From Rhodophyticola porphyridii (GTDB lineage: Bacteria > Pseudomonadota > Alphaproteobacteria > Rhodobacterales > Rhodobacteraceae): a stretch of DNA of 64,000 nt. Of the stretch, positions 1 to 7,903 are shown in pieces. The position numbers and the translations under genes were made by a program. The notes below the pieces were generated by a model. The model did no database searches and was not told the origin of the DNA. It worked only from the letters and a program-made list of their open reading frames with translations. Every line of letters begins with the position of its first letter. Position 1 is the stretch's first letter. The DNA is taken from positions 682,001 to 746,000 of the forward strand of contig NZ_RCNT01000001.1 in assembly GCF_003688285.1 (NCBI RefSeq). The letters are read 5' to 3'.

Positions 1-1
1 G

Positions 2-1702
2 ATCCGGTGGGGCGATCCGATTTTCCCCGACATGGCCGAATTCGATCCGCAGAGGCAGTCGGCGGAAGATCAGGCGCGCCGCTTTGGCTACAACAACGAC
101 TATGTGGGCTTTGTGGAGCTTGAGCCCGGCCGCGGTATCCTGTGCGTGAACCATGAATACACCAATGAAGAGGTGATGTTCCCGGGTCTCGGCCGGCAGG
201 ATCGCGACGGGTTCCAGGGTATGACCGAGGAGCTGGTGAACATCGAAATGGCCGCCCATGGCGGGTCGGTCTTCGAGATCGTGAAAGGCGATGACGGCAA
301 ATGGTCCGTCGTGCTCGACAGCGAATACAACCGCCGCATCACCGCCGACACGCCGATGACCATTGACGGGCCCGCCGCCGGGCATGCGCGCATGATGACG
401 GGCGCGGACCCGACCGGCCTGGCCGTGAACGGCACCATCAACAACTGCGCTGGCGGGATCACCCCGTGGGGCACCTATCTGATGGCCGAGGAGAACTTCC
501 ACGGCTATTTCTGGACCGACACTGTCGATGGCGACGGCGACCCGGATCTCTCCGCGCAGGCCGAGGCCGAGAGCATGGGCCGCTATGGCGTGCCGGGCCG
601 CTGGTATGCCTGGGGCAGGTATCACGACCGGTTCAACATCGATGTCGAGCCCAACGAGTCCAACCGGTTTGGCTGGATCGTGGAGGTCGACCCGATGGAC
701 CCGACCTCCACCCCCGTCAAGCACACCGCGCTTGGCCGGTTCCGTCACGAAGGCGCCGAGTCCACCATCGCGCCGTCGGGTCAGGTGGTGATCTATACCG
801 GCGACGACAACCGCTTCGACTATGTCTACAAGTTCGTGTCCGCGGGCACCGTGTCCGGCGACAAGGCGCAGGATATGCAGCTTCTGTCCGAAGGCACGCT
901 CTATGTGGCGCGCTACAATGACGATGGCAGCTATGAGTGGATGCCGCTTGTCCATGGCGAAGGCCCGCTGACTGCGGAAAACGGCTTCGATAGCCAGGCA
1001 GACGTGATGATCGACACCCGTCTGGCGGCGGACCTTCTGGGCGCGACGCCGATGGACCGGCCGGAAGATATCGAGCCGCGGGGCGATGGTGCCGTCTTTG
1101 TCATGCTGACCAACAACTCGCGCCGCACACCGGAGCAGGTGGATGCCGTCAACCCTCGCCCGGAAAGCAATTTCGGCCATATCCTGCAGATGAACGAAGC
1201 GGGCGGCGATCACGCGGCCACCACCGGCACCTGGGACATTCTGGTGCAATGCGGTGACCCGAACATCGCCGAGGTCGGCGCGGTGTGGAACCCCGAGACC
1301 TCCGAAAGCGGGTGGTTCGGCTCCCCCGACAACTGCGCGCTGGACGATATCGGCCGTCTGTGGATCTCGACCGACCAGGGGTCGGGTTGGGGCCGCACAG
1401 GCAAATCCGACGGTCTCTATGCTTTGGAGACCGAAGGCGAGCTGCGCGGTCACTCGAAGCTCTTCTTCCGCTGCCCCGTGGGCGGGGAGCTTTGCGGGCC
1501 GTATTTCGCAGACAATTCCGAAACGCTCTTCCTCGCGGTTCAGCATCCGGGCACGGACGGAACAAACGATTTCGTCGGGTTCGAGCGGGATTCGACCTTC
1601 GAAGATCCGGCCACCCGCTGGCCCGATTTCGCCGAAGGCATGCCGCCACGCCCGTCGGTCGTGGTGGTGACCAAACAGGGTGGCGGCCAGATCGGCGTCT
1701 GA
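2..1702 (+). CDS. PhoX-family (DUF839) secreted phosphatase, 5' end outside window
   Basis: The frame is open from base 2, reading IRWGDPIFPDMAEFDP before the first internal Met, so the gene starts upstream of the window and about 566 residues of its C-terminal part are seen. The internal Met at base 32 is not the true start. The text resembles the DUF839/PhoX family: a calcium- and iron-dependent beta-propeller alkaline phosphatase that releases phosphate from organic esters in the periplasm or outside the cell. Family-like stretches include LEPGRGILCVNHEYTNEE, NNCAGGITPWGTYLMAEEN and PRGDGAVFVMLTNNSRR. The Tat signal expected in this family would lie outside the window. A terminator follows at once. 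Family confidence is good; the exact substrate is not shown. Confidence 0.85.
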   Translation: MRWGDPIFPDMAEFDPQRQSAEDQARRFGYNNDYVGFVELEPGRGILCVNHEYTNEEVMFPGLGRQDRDGFQGMTEELVNIEMAAHGGSVFEIVKGDDGKWSVVLDSEYNRRITADTPMTIDGPAAGHARMMTGADPTGLAVNGTINNCAGGITPWGTYLMAEENFHGYFWTDTVDGDGDPDLSAQAEAESMGRYGVPGRWYAWGRYHDRFNIDVEPNESNRFGWIVEVDPMDPTSTPVKHTALGRFRHEGAESTIAPSGQVVIYTGDDNRFDYVYKFVSAGTVSGDKAQDMQLLSEGTLYVARYNDDGSYEWMPLVHGEGPLTAENGFDSQADVMIDTRLAADLLGATPMDRPEDIEPRGDGAVFVMLTNNSRRTPEQVDAVNPRPESNFGHILQMNEAGGDHAATTGTWDILVQCGDPNIAEVGAVWNPETSESGWFGSPDNCALDDIGRLWISTDQGSGWGRTGKSDGLYALETEGELRGHSKLFFRCPVGGELCGPYFADNSETLFLAVQHPGTDGTNDFVGFERDSTFEDPATRWPDFAEGMPPRPSVVVVTKQGGGQIGV

Positions 1703-1721
1703 CCCCCATATCCTGAACCGG

Positions 1722-1750
1722 AAACGGCCCCGCCGCGCGTGGGGCCGTTT
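1722..1750 (+). terminator. Rho-independent terminator after the PhoX-like gene
   Basis: A perfect 10-bp inverted repeat (aaacggcccc / ggggccgttt) with a 9-base loop, followed by a short T run, starts 20 bases after the stop codon. It lies between convergent genes, so it may also act on the minus strand. Confidence 0.8.
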
Positions 1751-1768
1751 TCATGTGCTGCGAGAGGT

Positions 1769-2578
1769 TCAGAAGCCGATTTCGACGCCGGGCAGGTTCA
1801 AACACGCCATCAGATCCCGAACCTCCTGCCGCGCGGCGAGATTGGAGATGTTTAGCCGCTCGACCCCCAGTTCGCGCAGATCCAGAAGGGTCATGCCGGT
1901 GGGGAACAATTCACGGAAAATCACGCGCTCCGAAAATCCCGTACCGACGCGAAAGCCGATACGGCTTGCCAGCCGGTCGAGCGCGCCGCCAACCTTGCGT
2001 TTGTTGTGCATCTGCTGCGCGCCGAGCCTGTTGCGCACCACGATCCAGTCGATCGGGTTCAACCCGGCCTTGGCGCGAAGCTGGCGGGCATGCCAGACCA
2101 TTTCGGAATAGACGGAGGGACCGCGAATTTCGTAGGTCTCCGGATCGACCCGGGCCAGCAGATCGAAATCGACGAAACTGTCATTCATCGGCGTGACCAA
2201 TGTGTCCGCCAGGCTGTGGGCGACCTGGCTCAAACGGGTGTGGGAGCCGGGGCAATCGATCACGATGAAATCGCAGCGTCCCTCAAGATCGGCGACTGCG
2301 GCAGACAGGCGGCGATCATAGATGTTTTCGCCTTCGCCAAGCTGCTCCGGGCTGATCTGCGGAAGTTCCATCAGAAGCGGGCAGGCGACGTCCAGATCCC
2401 GCGCGGCGATGGTGTTCTGTCGGTTCTCGATATAGCGATGAAAACTGCGCTGGCGCAGGTCCAGATCCAGCGCACCCACCGTATGCCCCATCCGCGCCAG
2501 TGCGGTCGCGATATGCATGGCAGTCGTGGACTTGCCCGAACCGCCCTTTTCGTTCCCCAAAACAATGATATGCGCCAC
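1769..2578 (-). CDS. mipZ: MipZ-like ParA ATPase (division-site placement)
   Basis: A 269-residue P-loop ATPase of the ParA/MinD superfamily. The N-terminus carries the deviant Walker A motif NEKGGSGKSTTAMH and then DLDLRQRSFHRYIENR, which is the pattern of alphaproteobacterial MipZ. MipZ forms a gradient from the chromosome poles through ParB and blocks FtsZ polymerisation away from midcell. FIVIDCPGSHT fits the Walker B region. The gene is transcribed alone, away from the ribosomal operon beside it, and no parB partner lies next to it. That fits MipZ better than a plasmid ParA. Confidence 0.88.
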   Translation of the reverse strand: MAHIIVLGNEKGGSGKSTTAMHIATALARMGHTVGALDLDLRQRSFHRYIENRQNTIAARDLDVACPLLMELPQISPEQLGEGENIYDRRLSAAVADLEGRCDFIVIDCPGSHTRLSQVAHSLADTLVTPMNDSFVDFDLLARVDPETYEIRGPSVYSEMVWHARQLRAKAGLNPIDWIVVRNRLGAQQMHNKRKVGGALDRLASRIGFRVGTGFSERVIFRELFPTGMTLLDLRELGVERLNISNLAARQEVRDLMACLNLPGVEIGF

Positions 2579-2775
2579 GGTGAGCCCCTCGCGTTACCCG
2601 TGAAATGCACCCTCATTTGGTGGGGCGCCTGTGAGGCGCGAATATAGGGAAGGGTTGGACGGGTGTTAAGCGGAAAGCCGCGGATGGCGCATATATGATG
2701 GTTTGCGGGCCACTTTCGGGCGCCGGCTCGGCATCGATGAGCCAGGATGGGGCTTTTGCGGGCGCGCGGACGTAA

Positions 2776-2804
2776 AAACGCCACCCCGGTCCGGGATGGC
2801 GTTT
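2776..2804 (-). terminator. Terminator of the ffh-rpmE operon
   Basis: The inverted repeat aaacgccaccccgg / ccgggatggcgttt, with one mismatch, starts about 25 bases past the rpmE stop. On the minus strand it is followed by a T-rich run. It marks the end of the long translation operon. Confidence 0.75.
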
Positions 2805-2829
2805 CTGAACTTCGAAGAGAATCTGGAGA

Positions 2830-3051
2830 TCAGAACCCGAGGCCTTCGTATTTCTTCTTGAACTTCGATACGCGCCCGCCGGTATCCATCAGACGGGAAC
2901 TGCCGCCGGTCCAGGCCGGATGCACCGAAGGGTCGATGTCGAGCGAGAGCGTGTCGCCTTCCGCGCCCCAGGTGGATTTCATTTGCACGATATCGCCATT
3001 CGTCATCTTGACGTCGATGACGTGATAGTCGGGATGGATGTCTTTTTTCAT
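2830..3051 (-). CDS. rpmE: 50S ribosomal protein L31
   Basis: A 73-residue protein starting [20 protein letters not shown] and ending in KKKYEGLGF, typical of alphaproteobacterial L31. L31 sits at the central protuberance and helps bridge the two ribosomal subunits. There is no cysteine anywhere, so this is the zinc-free (C-minus) form. It lies 11 bases after rplS and is the last gene before the operon terminator. Confidence 0.95.
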   Translation of the reverse strand: MKKDIHPDYHVIDVKMTNGDIVQMKSTWGAEGDTLSLDIDPSVHPAWTGGSSRLMDTGGRVSKFKKKYEGLGF

Positions 3052-3062
3052 CTCGCCGCTCC

Positions 3063-3446
3063 TTACGCTTCAGCGCCAGATTTGGGCTTGTAGTGGGAAT
3101 CCTCGGCGATCCGGGCCGATTTGCCCCGGCGCGAGCGCAGATAGTAGAGCTTCGCACGACGGACCCGTCCGCGGCGCACCACGGTGATCGACTCGATATT
3201 GGTCGAATGCAGCGGAAAGACCCGCTCCACGCCTTCGCCGAAGCTGATCTTGCGGACAGTGAAGGAGCCGGAGATGCCGTCGCCGTTCTTGCGGGCAATG
3301 CAGACGCCTTCGTAATTCTGAACGCGAGAGCGGGTGCCCTCGGTCACCTTGTAGCCGACGCGAACGGTGTCGCCGGCCTTGAAATCGGGGATATCCGCCC
3401 CGAGGGCGGCAACTTGCTCCGCCTCGATCTGTGCGATCAGATTCAT
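3063..3446 (-). CDS. rplS: 50S ribosomal protein L19
   Basis: A 127-residue L19 with the typical start [20 protein letters not shown] and the core [21 protein letters not shown]19 lies at the 30S-50S interface. The open frame runs 31 codons further upstream, but the chosen ATG has a GGAGAG ribosome binding site and matches the family's usual N-terminus. It lies 49 bases downstream of trmD, the usual partner in the rpsP-rimM-trmD-rplS order. The C-terminal [11 protein letters not shown] region is intact. Confidence 0.96.
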   Translation of the reverse strand: MNLIAQIEAEQVAALGADIPDFKAGDTVRVGYKVTEGTRSRVQNYEGVCIARKNGDGISGSFTVRKISFGEGVERVFPLHSTNIESITVVRRGRVRRAKLYYLRSRRGKSARIAEDSHYKPKSGAEA

Positions 3447-3495
3447 CGCAACTCTCCATATATGATCACGGTTTGCCCGCGAATGTGATGTCCCC

Positions 3496-4326
3496 TCAGA
3501 GCTCTTGGTCTCCGTCCGGGTCCCTATCCTGCGCCGCAAGATAAGCCCGCCAGAGGTCAGGGCGACGTTCCTTAGTCAGCCTTTCGGCCATGGCCTTCCG
3601 CCAGCGGGCGATTTTCGCGTGATGGCCTGAAAGGAGAATCTCAGGTATCTCGCGGCCTTCCCAGACGGCCGGTTTCGTATAATGCGGGTGTTCCAGCAGA
3701 CCTTCGGAGAAGGACTCCTCCTCCGTCGATGCCTGATTCCCAAGCACGCGGGGTATAAGCCGGACCGTGGCATCAATCAAGGCTTGTGCCGCGATCTCTC
3801 CGCCGGTGAGGACAAAGTCGCCGATGGAGATCTCCTCCAACCGGAAATGCTCGATCACCCGCTGGTCCACGCCTTCGAACCGCCCGCAAAGCAGCGTGAT
3901 GCCCTCGGTCTTCGAGAACCGCTGCGCCTCCTTCTGGGTGAAGGGTTTGCCGCGCGGAGAAAGATACACACGCGGCCAGCGCTCCGGATCGTCCGGCGCG
4001 CCGCGCGCGGCCATGCCGAGCGCGCGGCCAAGCACGTCCGGGCGCATCACCAGACCCGCGCCGCCACCTGCTGGCGTGTCGTCCACATTGCGGTGCTTGC
4101 CCGTGCCGAAAGTGCGCAGATCCAGCGTCTCCAGCGCCCAGAGCCCGTCCTGCAAGGCCTTGCCCGTCAGCGATGCCCCGAGGACGCCGGGAAACGTCTC
4201 GGGGAAAAGGGTGATCACCCTGGCGGTCCATGCGCCCTTCAGGCGCGGCGTGGGCGTCAGCAGATCTCGGGGCGTTGCGCTGGCCGAAATCGAGAGCCGG
4301 CCATGGGATCTGGGCGCATCAGCCAC
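3496..4326 (-). CDS. trmD: tRNA (guanine37-N1)-methyltransferase
   Basis: TrmD methylates G37 next to the anticodon of tRNAs reading CNN codons, using S-adenosylmethionine, and prevents +1 frameshifting. The 276-residue protein shows the SPOUT-knot blocks: [44 protein letters not shown] and the stretch with [16 protein letters not shown]. About 32 residues precede the usual start region ([11 protein letters not shown]). Such an extension is common in this bacterial family. The start overlaps the end of the upstream reductase-like gene by 8 bases. Confidence 0.95.
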   Translation of the reverse strand: MADAPRSHGRLSISASATPRDLLTPTPRLKGAWTARVITLFPETFPGVLGASLTGKALQDGLWALETLDLRTFGTGKHRNVDDTPAGGGAGLVMRPDVLGRALGMAARGAPDDPERWPRVYLSPRGKPFTQKEAQRFSKTEGITLLCGRFEGVDQRVIEHFRLEEISIGDFVLTGGEIAAQALIDATVRLIPRVLGNQASTEEESFSEGLLEHPHYTKPAVWEGREIPEILLSGHHAKIARWRKAMAERLTKERRPDLWRAYLAAQDRDPDGDQEL

Positions 4327-4834
4327 TTGCGCCTCCGATGGTCAGGGCCTCGAAAACGGGCTCGCGGATGGCCGCGACGACACCGGCGCTGATCTCCGCA
4401 TTGCTGAGCCAGCGCTGGCCATCTCCCGGTTCGGGATGCCAGCCGAGGATCACCACCTGCCGGGTGACATCCGGGCGGGGGTCCGGGTCGCGTGCCGCGC
4501 GGGTCCGGGGATCGGCCGACTGGGAGCCATGAACGCGGATCGACCGCCCGCCCGGTTTGAGGCAATTCTCGATGGGTCGGGCCAGAAATGCCGCTGCGTC
4601 ATGAAGCCAGCTTACCGCAAGGTCGAAATCTTTGGGCAGATCCGCAAGCCGTCCTGTCGCATCCGGCGCCGACCAGTCGATAGGCACCGCCGTCGCGCCA
4701 AGCTCCTTGGCAAGCGCCTCGGGCCTGCGGGCAAGCAGGGTCAGGCGGTTGCAATGGACAGCGATCCAACGGCTTGCATCCGCCAGCATGCCGGTTCCGC
4801 CGACCACCAGAACCTTGTCGAATGTCGGGGTCAT
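4319..4834 (-). CDS. Rossmann-fold short-chain dehydrogenase-like protein
   Basis: A 171-residue protein beginning [20 protein letters not shown], a clear N-terminal NAD(P)-binding GGTGM loop, followed by a short Rossmann-like domain ([17 protein letters not shown], then a [16 protein letters not shown] strand-helix unit). It is shorter than classical short-chain dehydrogenases (about 250 residues) and I see no Tyr-x-x-x-Lys catalytic pair, so it may bind nucleotide without ordinary reductase activity. The ATG overlaps the rimM stop by 4 bases (ATGA) and its end overlaps trmD. The link to tRNA or ribosome maturation is contextual only. Confidence 0.75.
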   Translation of the reverse strand: MTPTFDKVLVVGGTGMLADASRWIAVHCNRLTLLARRPEALAKELGATAVPIDWSAPDATGRLADLPKDFDLAVSWLHDAAAFLARPIENCLKPGGRSIRVHGSQSADPRTRAARDPDPRPDVTRQVVILGWHPEPGDGQRWLSNAEISAGVVAAIREPVFEALTIGGASG

Positions 4835-5355
4835 GCGCTGCTCTCCGGATCGTCGAAAAGCCCGTCCGGCGGGTCGATGATGATCCGCCCGGATGTCAGG
4901 TCGACCGTTGGCACGATGTCCCGGGTGAAGGGGACGAGAACGCCGCCTTTCTGGCCCTCGGGGCGCAGTTCCAGAAGGTCGCCCGCCCCGTGATTGTGAA
5001 CCGCATGGACCTTGCCATGATCCGTGCCCCCGGTGTCGAGAACGGTCAGCCCGATCAGGTCGGCATGGTAGAATTCGTCGTCCGGCAGGCCGGGCAGTGC
5101 CTCCCGTGGCGCATAAAGCCGTGTGCCGCGCAACCCATCCGCCTGTTCCTTGTTCGTCACACCGGAAAGCCGCACCGCGAAGCCGGTTTTGACCGGGCGG
5201 GTTATCTTGAGAGTAAAGCTGCGGCTGCCATCCTCGGTGGAAAGCGGGCCGTAATCTCCGATCGCGGCGGGATCGGCGCAGAAGGACTTGACCCGCGCCT
5301 CGCCCTTGACCCCGAAGGATCCCGTGATGGCGCCGACGCAGATCCGATCTTTCAT
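4831..5355 (-). CDS. rimM: 16S rRNA processing protein RimM
   Basis: A 174-residue RimM, the 30S maturation factor that binds S19 and helps form the 3' head domain of 16S rRNA. The N-terminal RimM domain begins [20 protein letters not shown]. The C-terminal PRC-barrel domain contains [13 protein letters not shown] and the conserved late stretch [14 protein letters not shown]. It sits between a 46-residue membrane protein gene (3 bases upstream) and the short-chain dehydrogenase-like gene (4-base overlap). Confidence 0.95.
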   Translation of the reverse strand: MKDRICVGAITGSFGVKGEARVKSFCADPAAIGDYGPLSTEDGSRSFTLKITRPVKTGFAVRLSGVTNKEQADGLRGTRLYAPREALPGLPDDEFYHADLIGLTVLDTGGTDHGKVHAVHNHGAGDLLELRPEGQKGGVLVPFTRDIVPTVDLTSGRIIIDPPDGLFDDPESSA

Positions 5356-5358
5356 CGC

Positions 5359-5499
5359 TTAACCTTCCGCGCAGAAACCGGCCCGCATCCATGCGCCGCC
5401 GGAGCGTTCGCACAGACCCTGCTGGTGGCTCCGCTCGAACAGGACACCGGCCAGAAAGGCCAGCAGGAGCAGAGCGACGAGACGGATCAGGCGAAACAT
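5359..5499 (-). CDS. 46-residue single-pass membrane protein between rpsP and rimM
   Basis: A small open frame found by reading the gap between rpsP and rimM. It starts with Met-Phe-Arg, then a hydrophobic helix (LIRLVALLLLAFLAGVLFER), then a short polar tail with two cysteines (LCERSGGAWMRAGFCAEG). It ends 3 bases before the rimM start, which suggests translational coupling. The family is not named here. The architecture of one N-terminal helix plus FER and a two-Cys tail looks designed rather than random, and the position inside a coupled operon supports a real gene. Function unknown. Confidence 0.65.
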   Translation of the reverse strand: MFRLIRLVALLLLAFLAGVLFERSHQQGLCERSGGAWMRAGFCAEG

Positions 5500-5526
5500 A
5501 TACAGGTGTCCCGGTGATTAGGGGCG

Positions 5527-5554
5527 GCGGCCCGGCCGGCAAGAGCCGGGCCGC
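5527..5554 (-). promoter_or_regulatory. Strong hairpin in the rpsP-rimM gap
   Basis: A perfect 10-bp inverted repeat (gcggcccggc / gccgggccgc) with an 8-base loop lies just past the rpsP stop. It has no T run, so it is more likely a transcript-stabilising or partial-termination element than a full terminator. It would let rpsP be expressed at a higher level than the genes downstream. Confidence 0.45.
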
Positions 5555-5565
5555 GCGCAACCTGA

Positions 5566-6006
5566 TTACTCGGCCTTTTCTTCCTCGGCAGGCGTGTCCT
5601 CGGCCGCGGTCTCTTCCACGACCGCCTCTTCAGCGGGGGCCTCCTCTTCCGCCGGCGCTTCCGCGGCGGCGGCGGCTTTCGCGGCCTTCTCCTCGGCGCG
5701 TTCGATGGCCTTCTTGCCGGGTTCGGCCTTCTTCATGTTCGCGCGCTCTTTCTTCTCGATCACGCCGGCGGCTTCCAGAAAGCGGGAAACGCGGTCGGTG
5801 GGCTGCGCACCCTCGTTCAGCCAGTGCTGCACGCGCTCCATATCCATCTTCACACGTTCTTCGCTGTCCTTCGGCAACAGCGGGTTATAGGTGCCCAGTT
5901 TCTCGATATAGCGCCCATCGCGGGGCATGCGGCTGTCAGCGGCCACGATGCGATAGAAGGGACGTTTTTTCGAGCCGCCGCGGGCGAGCCGGATCTTCAT
6001 AGCCAT
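5566..6006 (-). CDS. rpsP: 30S ribosomal protein S16 with acidic Ala/Glu tail
   Basis: Residues 1 to about 85 are a normal S16 ([20 protein letters not shown], then [16 protein letters not shown]), a 30S assembly protein. The remaining 60 residues form a low-complexity tail: first Lys/Glu/Ala, then Ala/Glu/Pro repeats such as [16 protein letters not shown]. Typical S16 is 80-90 residues, so this one is extended to 146, a feature seen in some alphaproteobacteria. The ATG at 6006 has an AGGAGA site 7 bases upstream; a second Met two codons later is possible. Confidence 0.95.
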   Translation of the reverse strand: MAMKIRLARGGSKKRPFYRIVAADSRMPRDGRYIEKLGTYNPLLPKDSEERVKMDMERVQHWLNEGAQPTDRVSRFLEAAGVIEKKERANMKKAEPGKKAIERAEEKAAKAAAAAEAPAEEEAPAEEAVVEETAAEDTPAEEEKAE

Positions 6007-6046
6007 GGGGTGATCTCCTTTGATGGCGTGGACAGGCAGATGCCTG

Positions 6047-6343
6047 TTATTCTTGGTGTTTCTTGTGATGCTGAATGACTTCAGCGATGATGAAGTTCAG
6101 AAACTTCTTGGCGAATTCCGGGTCCAGATCGGCCCGGCGCGCCAGGTCTTCAAGCCGTTCGATCTGCGCGGCTTCGCGCGCGGGATCGGACGGGGGAAGG
6201 TCGTGATCGGCTTTGAGACGGCCCACCGCCTGCGTGCGCTTGAACCGCTCGCCAAGCGTGTAGACGAGGATCGCATCAAGCCGGTCGATGCTCTCGCGGT
6301 GCTCTTTGAGAAGCGCGGCGGCGCGGGTGGTCGCGTCAGTCAT
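6047..6343 (-). CDS. Chorismate mutase, AroQ type
   Basis: A 98-residue all-helical AroQ-class mutase that would convert chorismate to prephenate for Phe and Tyr synthesis. Visible landmarks are the first-helix pattern [50 protein letters not shown] and the final VIQHHKKHQ. These carry the Arg, Lys and Glu/Gln positions that line the AroQ pocket. It is a stand-alone domain with no dehydratase or dehydrogenase fused. Its ATG overlaps the upstream acetyltransferase stop by 4 bases and rpsP follows 40 bases later. Confidence 0.9.
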   Translation of the reverse strand: MTDATTRAAALLKEHRESIDRLDAILVYTLGERFKRTQAVGRLKADHDLPPSDPAREAAQIERLEDLARRADLDPEFAKKFLNFIIAEVIQHHKKHQE

Positions 6344-6852
6344 ACGGCGATCTCCGAGGGGGCAGGGTGGCGATAGACCAAGGTGCCGGGTTTGGGCTTG
6401 GCGGCCGCCTCGTCCAGCGTACAGCCAAGCCGTTTGGCCAGCACGATGGAGCGTGTGTTTCCTGGGTCGATATAGCTGACTGCGGTGGGCCAGCCGAGTG
6501 TGTCATAGCAGTGGATGCGGGCCGCTTCAGCCGCCTCGAATGCATAGCCTTCGCCTTCCGCCCCATCAAACATCAGCCACCCGATCTCGGTTTCTGGCCA
6601 GCCGTCAGGAAAATAGGGTCCGACAAGGCCGATGATTGCATCCTCACCGCGTAGTGTGACGGCCCACAATCCGTACCCCCGAACCTCCCAATGGCCGAGC
6701 ATCGATGCAAAATGCCGCCATGCAGCCGGGCGTGGAACATGACCGCCTGCCATATTCGAACGTTCGGACATATAGAATGCCGTCGTGGCGTTTGCATCTT
6801 GAGCCGCAGGCCGACGAAGCGTCAGCCGCTTTGTGACAAGGGTCTGTGTCAT
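6340..6852 (-). CDS. GNAT acetyltransferase 1 (RimJ/RimL-like)
   Basis: A 170-residue GNAT of the Acetyltransf_3 type, which moves an acetyl group from acetyl-CoA to an amine, often a protein N-terminus. Landmarks are an early TKRLTLRRP strand, the central WPETEIGWLMFDGAEGEGYA stretch with the Gly-x-Gly-Tyr-Ala pyrophosphate loop, and the C-terminal NTRSIVLAKRLGC helix. It is the last of four adjacent paralogues. Its start overlaps paralogue 2 and its stop overlaps the chorismate mutase, each by 4 bases. The substrate is unknown. Confidence 0.88.
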   Translation of the reverse strand: MTQTLVTKRLTLRRPAAQDANATTAFYMSERSNMAGGHVPRPAAWRHFASMLGHWEVRGYGLWAVTLRGEDAIIGLVGPYFPDGWPETEIGWLMFDGAEGEGYAFEAAEAARIHCYDTLGWPTAVSYIDPGNTRSIVLAKRLGCTLDEAAAKPKPGTLVYRHPAPSEIAV

Positions 6853-7364
6853 GCCAAGGCCTCGCGCGACGGGTGGCGCCAGACGTCCATTTCCCCCAAA
6901 ACCTCTTGGGTGAACTGGCCATCCGGTTTGCAGCCCAGGCGCTTCGCCAGCGCCAGTGATCGGGTATTCTTGCTATCCACGCAACTGATCACCGTCGACC
7001 AGCCAAGCGTTTCATATGCATATGCGCGCACGGCCAGTGCCGCTTCATAGGCGATGCCGCGCCCTTCACCCGCTGCGAAAAGCGACCATGCGATCTCCGG
7101 TTCGGGCCAGTCGAAAGGATGGTGGAGCCCGGTCACGCCGAGTGGCTGGTCGGTCTCTTTGTCGGCGATCATCCAGCGGCCATAACCCCTGAACTGCCAT
7201 TGGCCGGCCAGGGCGCAGAGCTGTTGCCAGGCCTGCGCAGGCGAGTTCGGTCCGCCAACGAAGGCCGCCCGATCCGAGCCACGGAAATCGGCATAGGCTT
7301 CGAAATCCGACAGTTGCGGTGCGCGCAGGATAAGGTGCTCTGTGGTCACAGTGGGTATGATCAT
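6849..7364 (-). CDS. GNAT acetyltransferase 2 (RimJ/RimL-like)
   Basis: A 171-residue paralogue of its neighbours: TTEHLILRAPQLSDFEAYA at the start, WPEPEIAWSLFAAGEGRGIA in the centre and KNTRSLALAKRLGC near the end. The acetyl-CoA loop reads GRGIAYEA, where the sister proteins have GxGYAxEA. The open frame runs 56 codons further upstream, but the chosen ATG at 7364 overlaps the stop of paralogue 3 in the same ATGA manner as every other junction in this group. Confidence 0.86.
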   Translation of the reverse strand: MIIPTVTTEHLILRAPQLSDFEAYADFRGSDRAAFVGGPNSPAQAWQQLCALAGQWQFRGYGRWMIADKETDQPLGVTGLHHPFDWPEPEIAWSLFAAGEGRGIAYEAALAVRAYAYETLGWSTVISCVDSKNTRSLALAKRLGCKPDGQFTQEVLGEMDVWRHPSREALA

Positions 7365-7903
7365 GTCCGCGCCTCCGGTGTGGGATGGCGATAGACATGA
7401 ACCGGCTCGTCCGGCTTTGGTCCAGCTGCTGCGGGGTCGAGAACACAGCCAAGTCGTTTGGCCAGCGCGATGGAGCGCGTGTTTTCTGGGTCGATATAGC
7501 TGACAGCGGTGGACCAGCCGAGGTCGTTCCAAGCGTGCCGCCGCAACTCAAGCATCGCCTCGTAAGCGTAGCCCTTGCCTTCCGCTTCCGGGGTCCAGAC
7601 TGTCCAGCTCAGTTCCTTTTCGGGCCAGCCTTCCGGGTACCATGGACCGGCAGAGCCGATCGGCAGGCCGCTGGACTTGTCTTCGAGCACGAATATGCCA
7701 AACCCGCGTAGATGCCAGTGGCCCGAGAGGATTGCGAGGATGCGCCAGGCATGGCCAATGTCCTTATCCGCACCGCCGCCGATATATTTCGCCCGGTCCG
7801 ACATCACGAATGGCGCAAGCACAGGAAAGTCCGACGCCTGCGGGGCGCGCAAGATCAACCTTTCGGTTTCCAGCACCGGGGTGTGGGCAAGAACTGGGGT
7901 CAT
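7361..7903 (-). CDS. GNAT acetyltransferase 3 (RimJ/RimL-like)
   Basis: A 180-residue GNAT with LETERLILRAPQASDFPVLA, the GKGYAYEAMLELRRHAWNDL acetyl-CoA binding helix and ENTRSIALAKRLGC. It is closest in wording to paralogue 1. The ATG at 7903 overlaps the stop of paralogue 4 by 4 bases; an upstream in-frame extension of 13 codons is rejected on that ground. Substrate unknown. Ribosomal protein or elongation factor N-termini are reasonable guesses from the operon context. Confidence 0.86.
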   Translation of the reverse strand: MTPVLAHTPVLETERLILRAPQASDFPVLAPFVMSDRAKYIGGGADKDIGHAWRILAILSGHWHLRGFGIFVLEDKSSGLPIGSAGPWYPEGWPEKELSWTVWTPEAEGKGYAYEAMLELRRHAWNDLGWSTAVSYIDPENTRSIALAKRLGCVLDPAAAGPKPDEPVHVYRHPTPEART

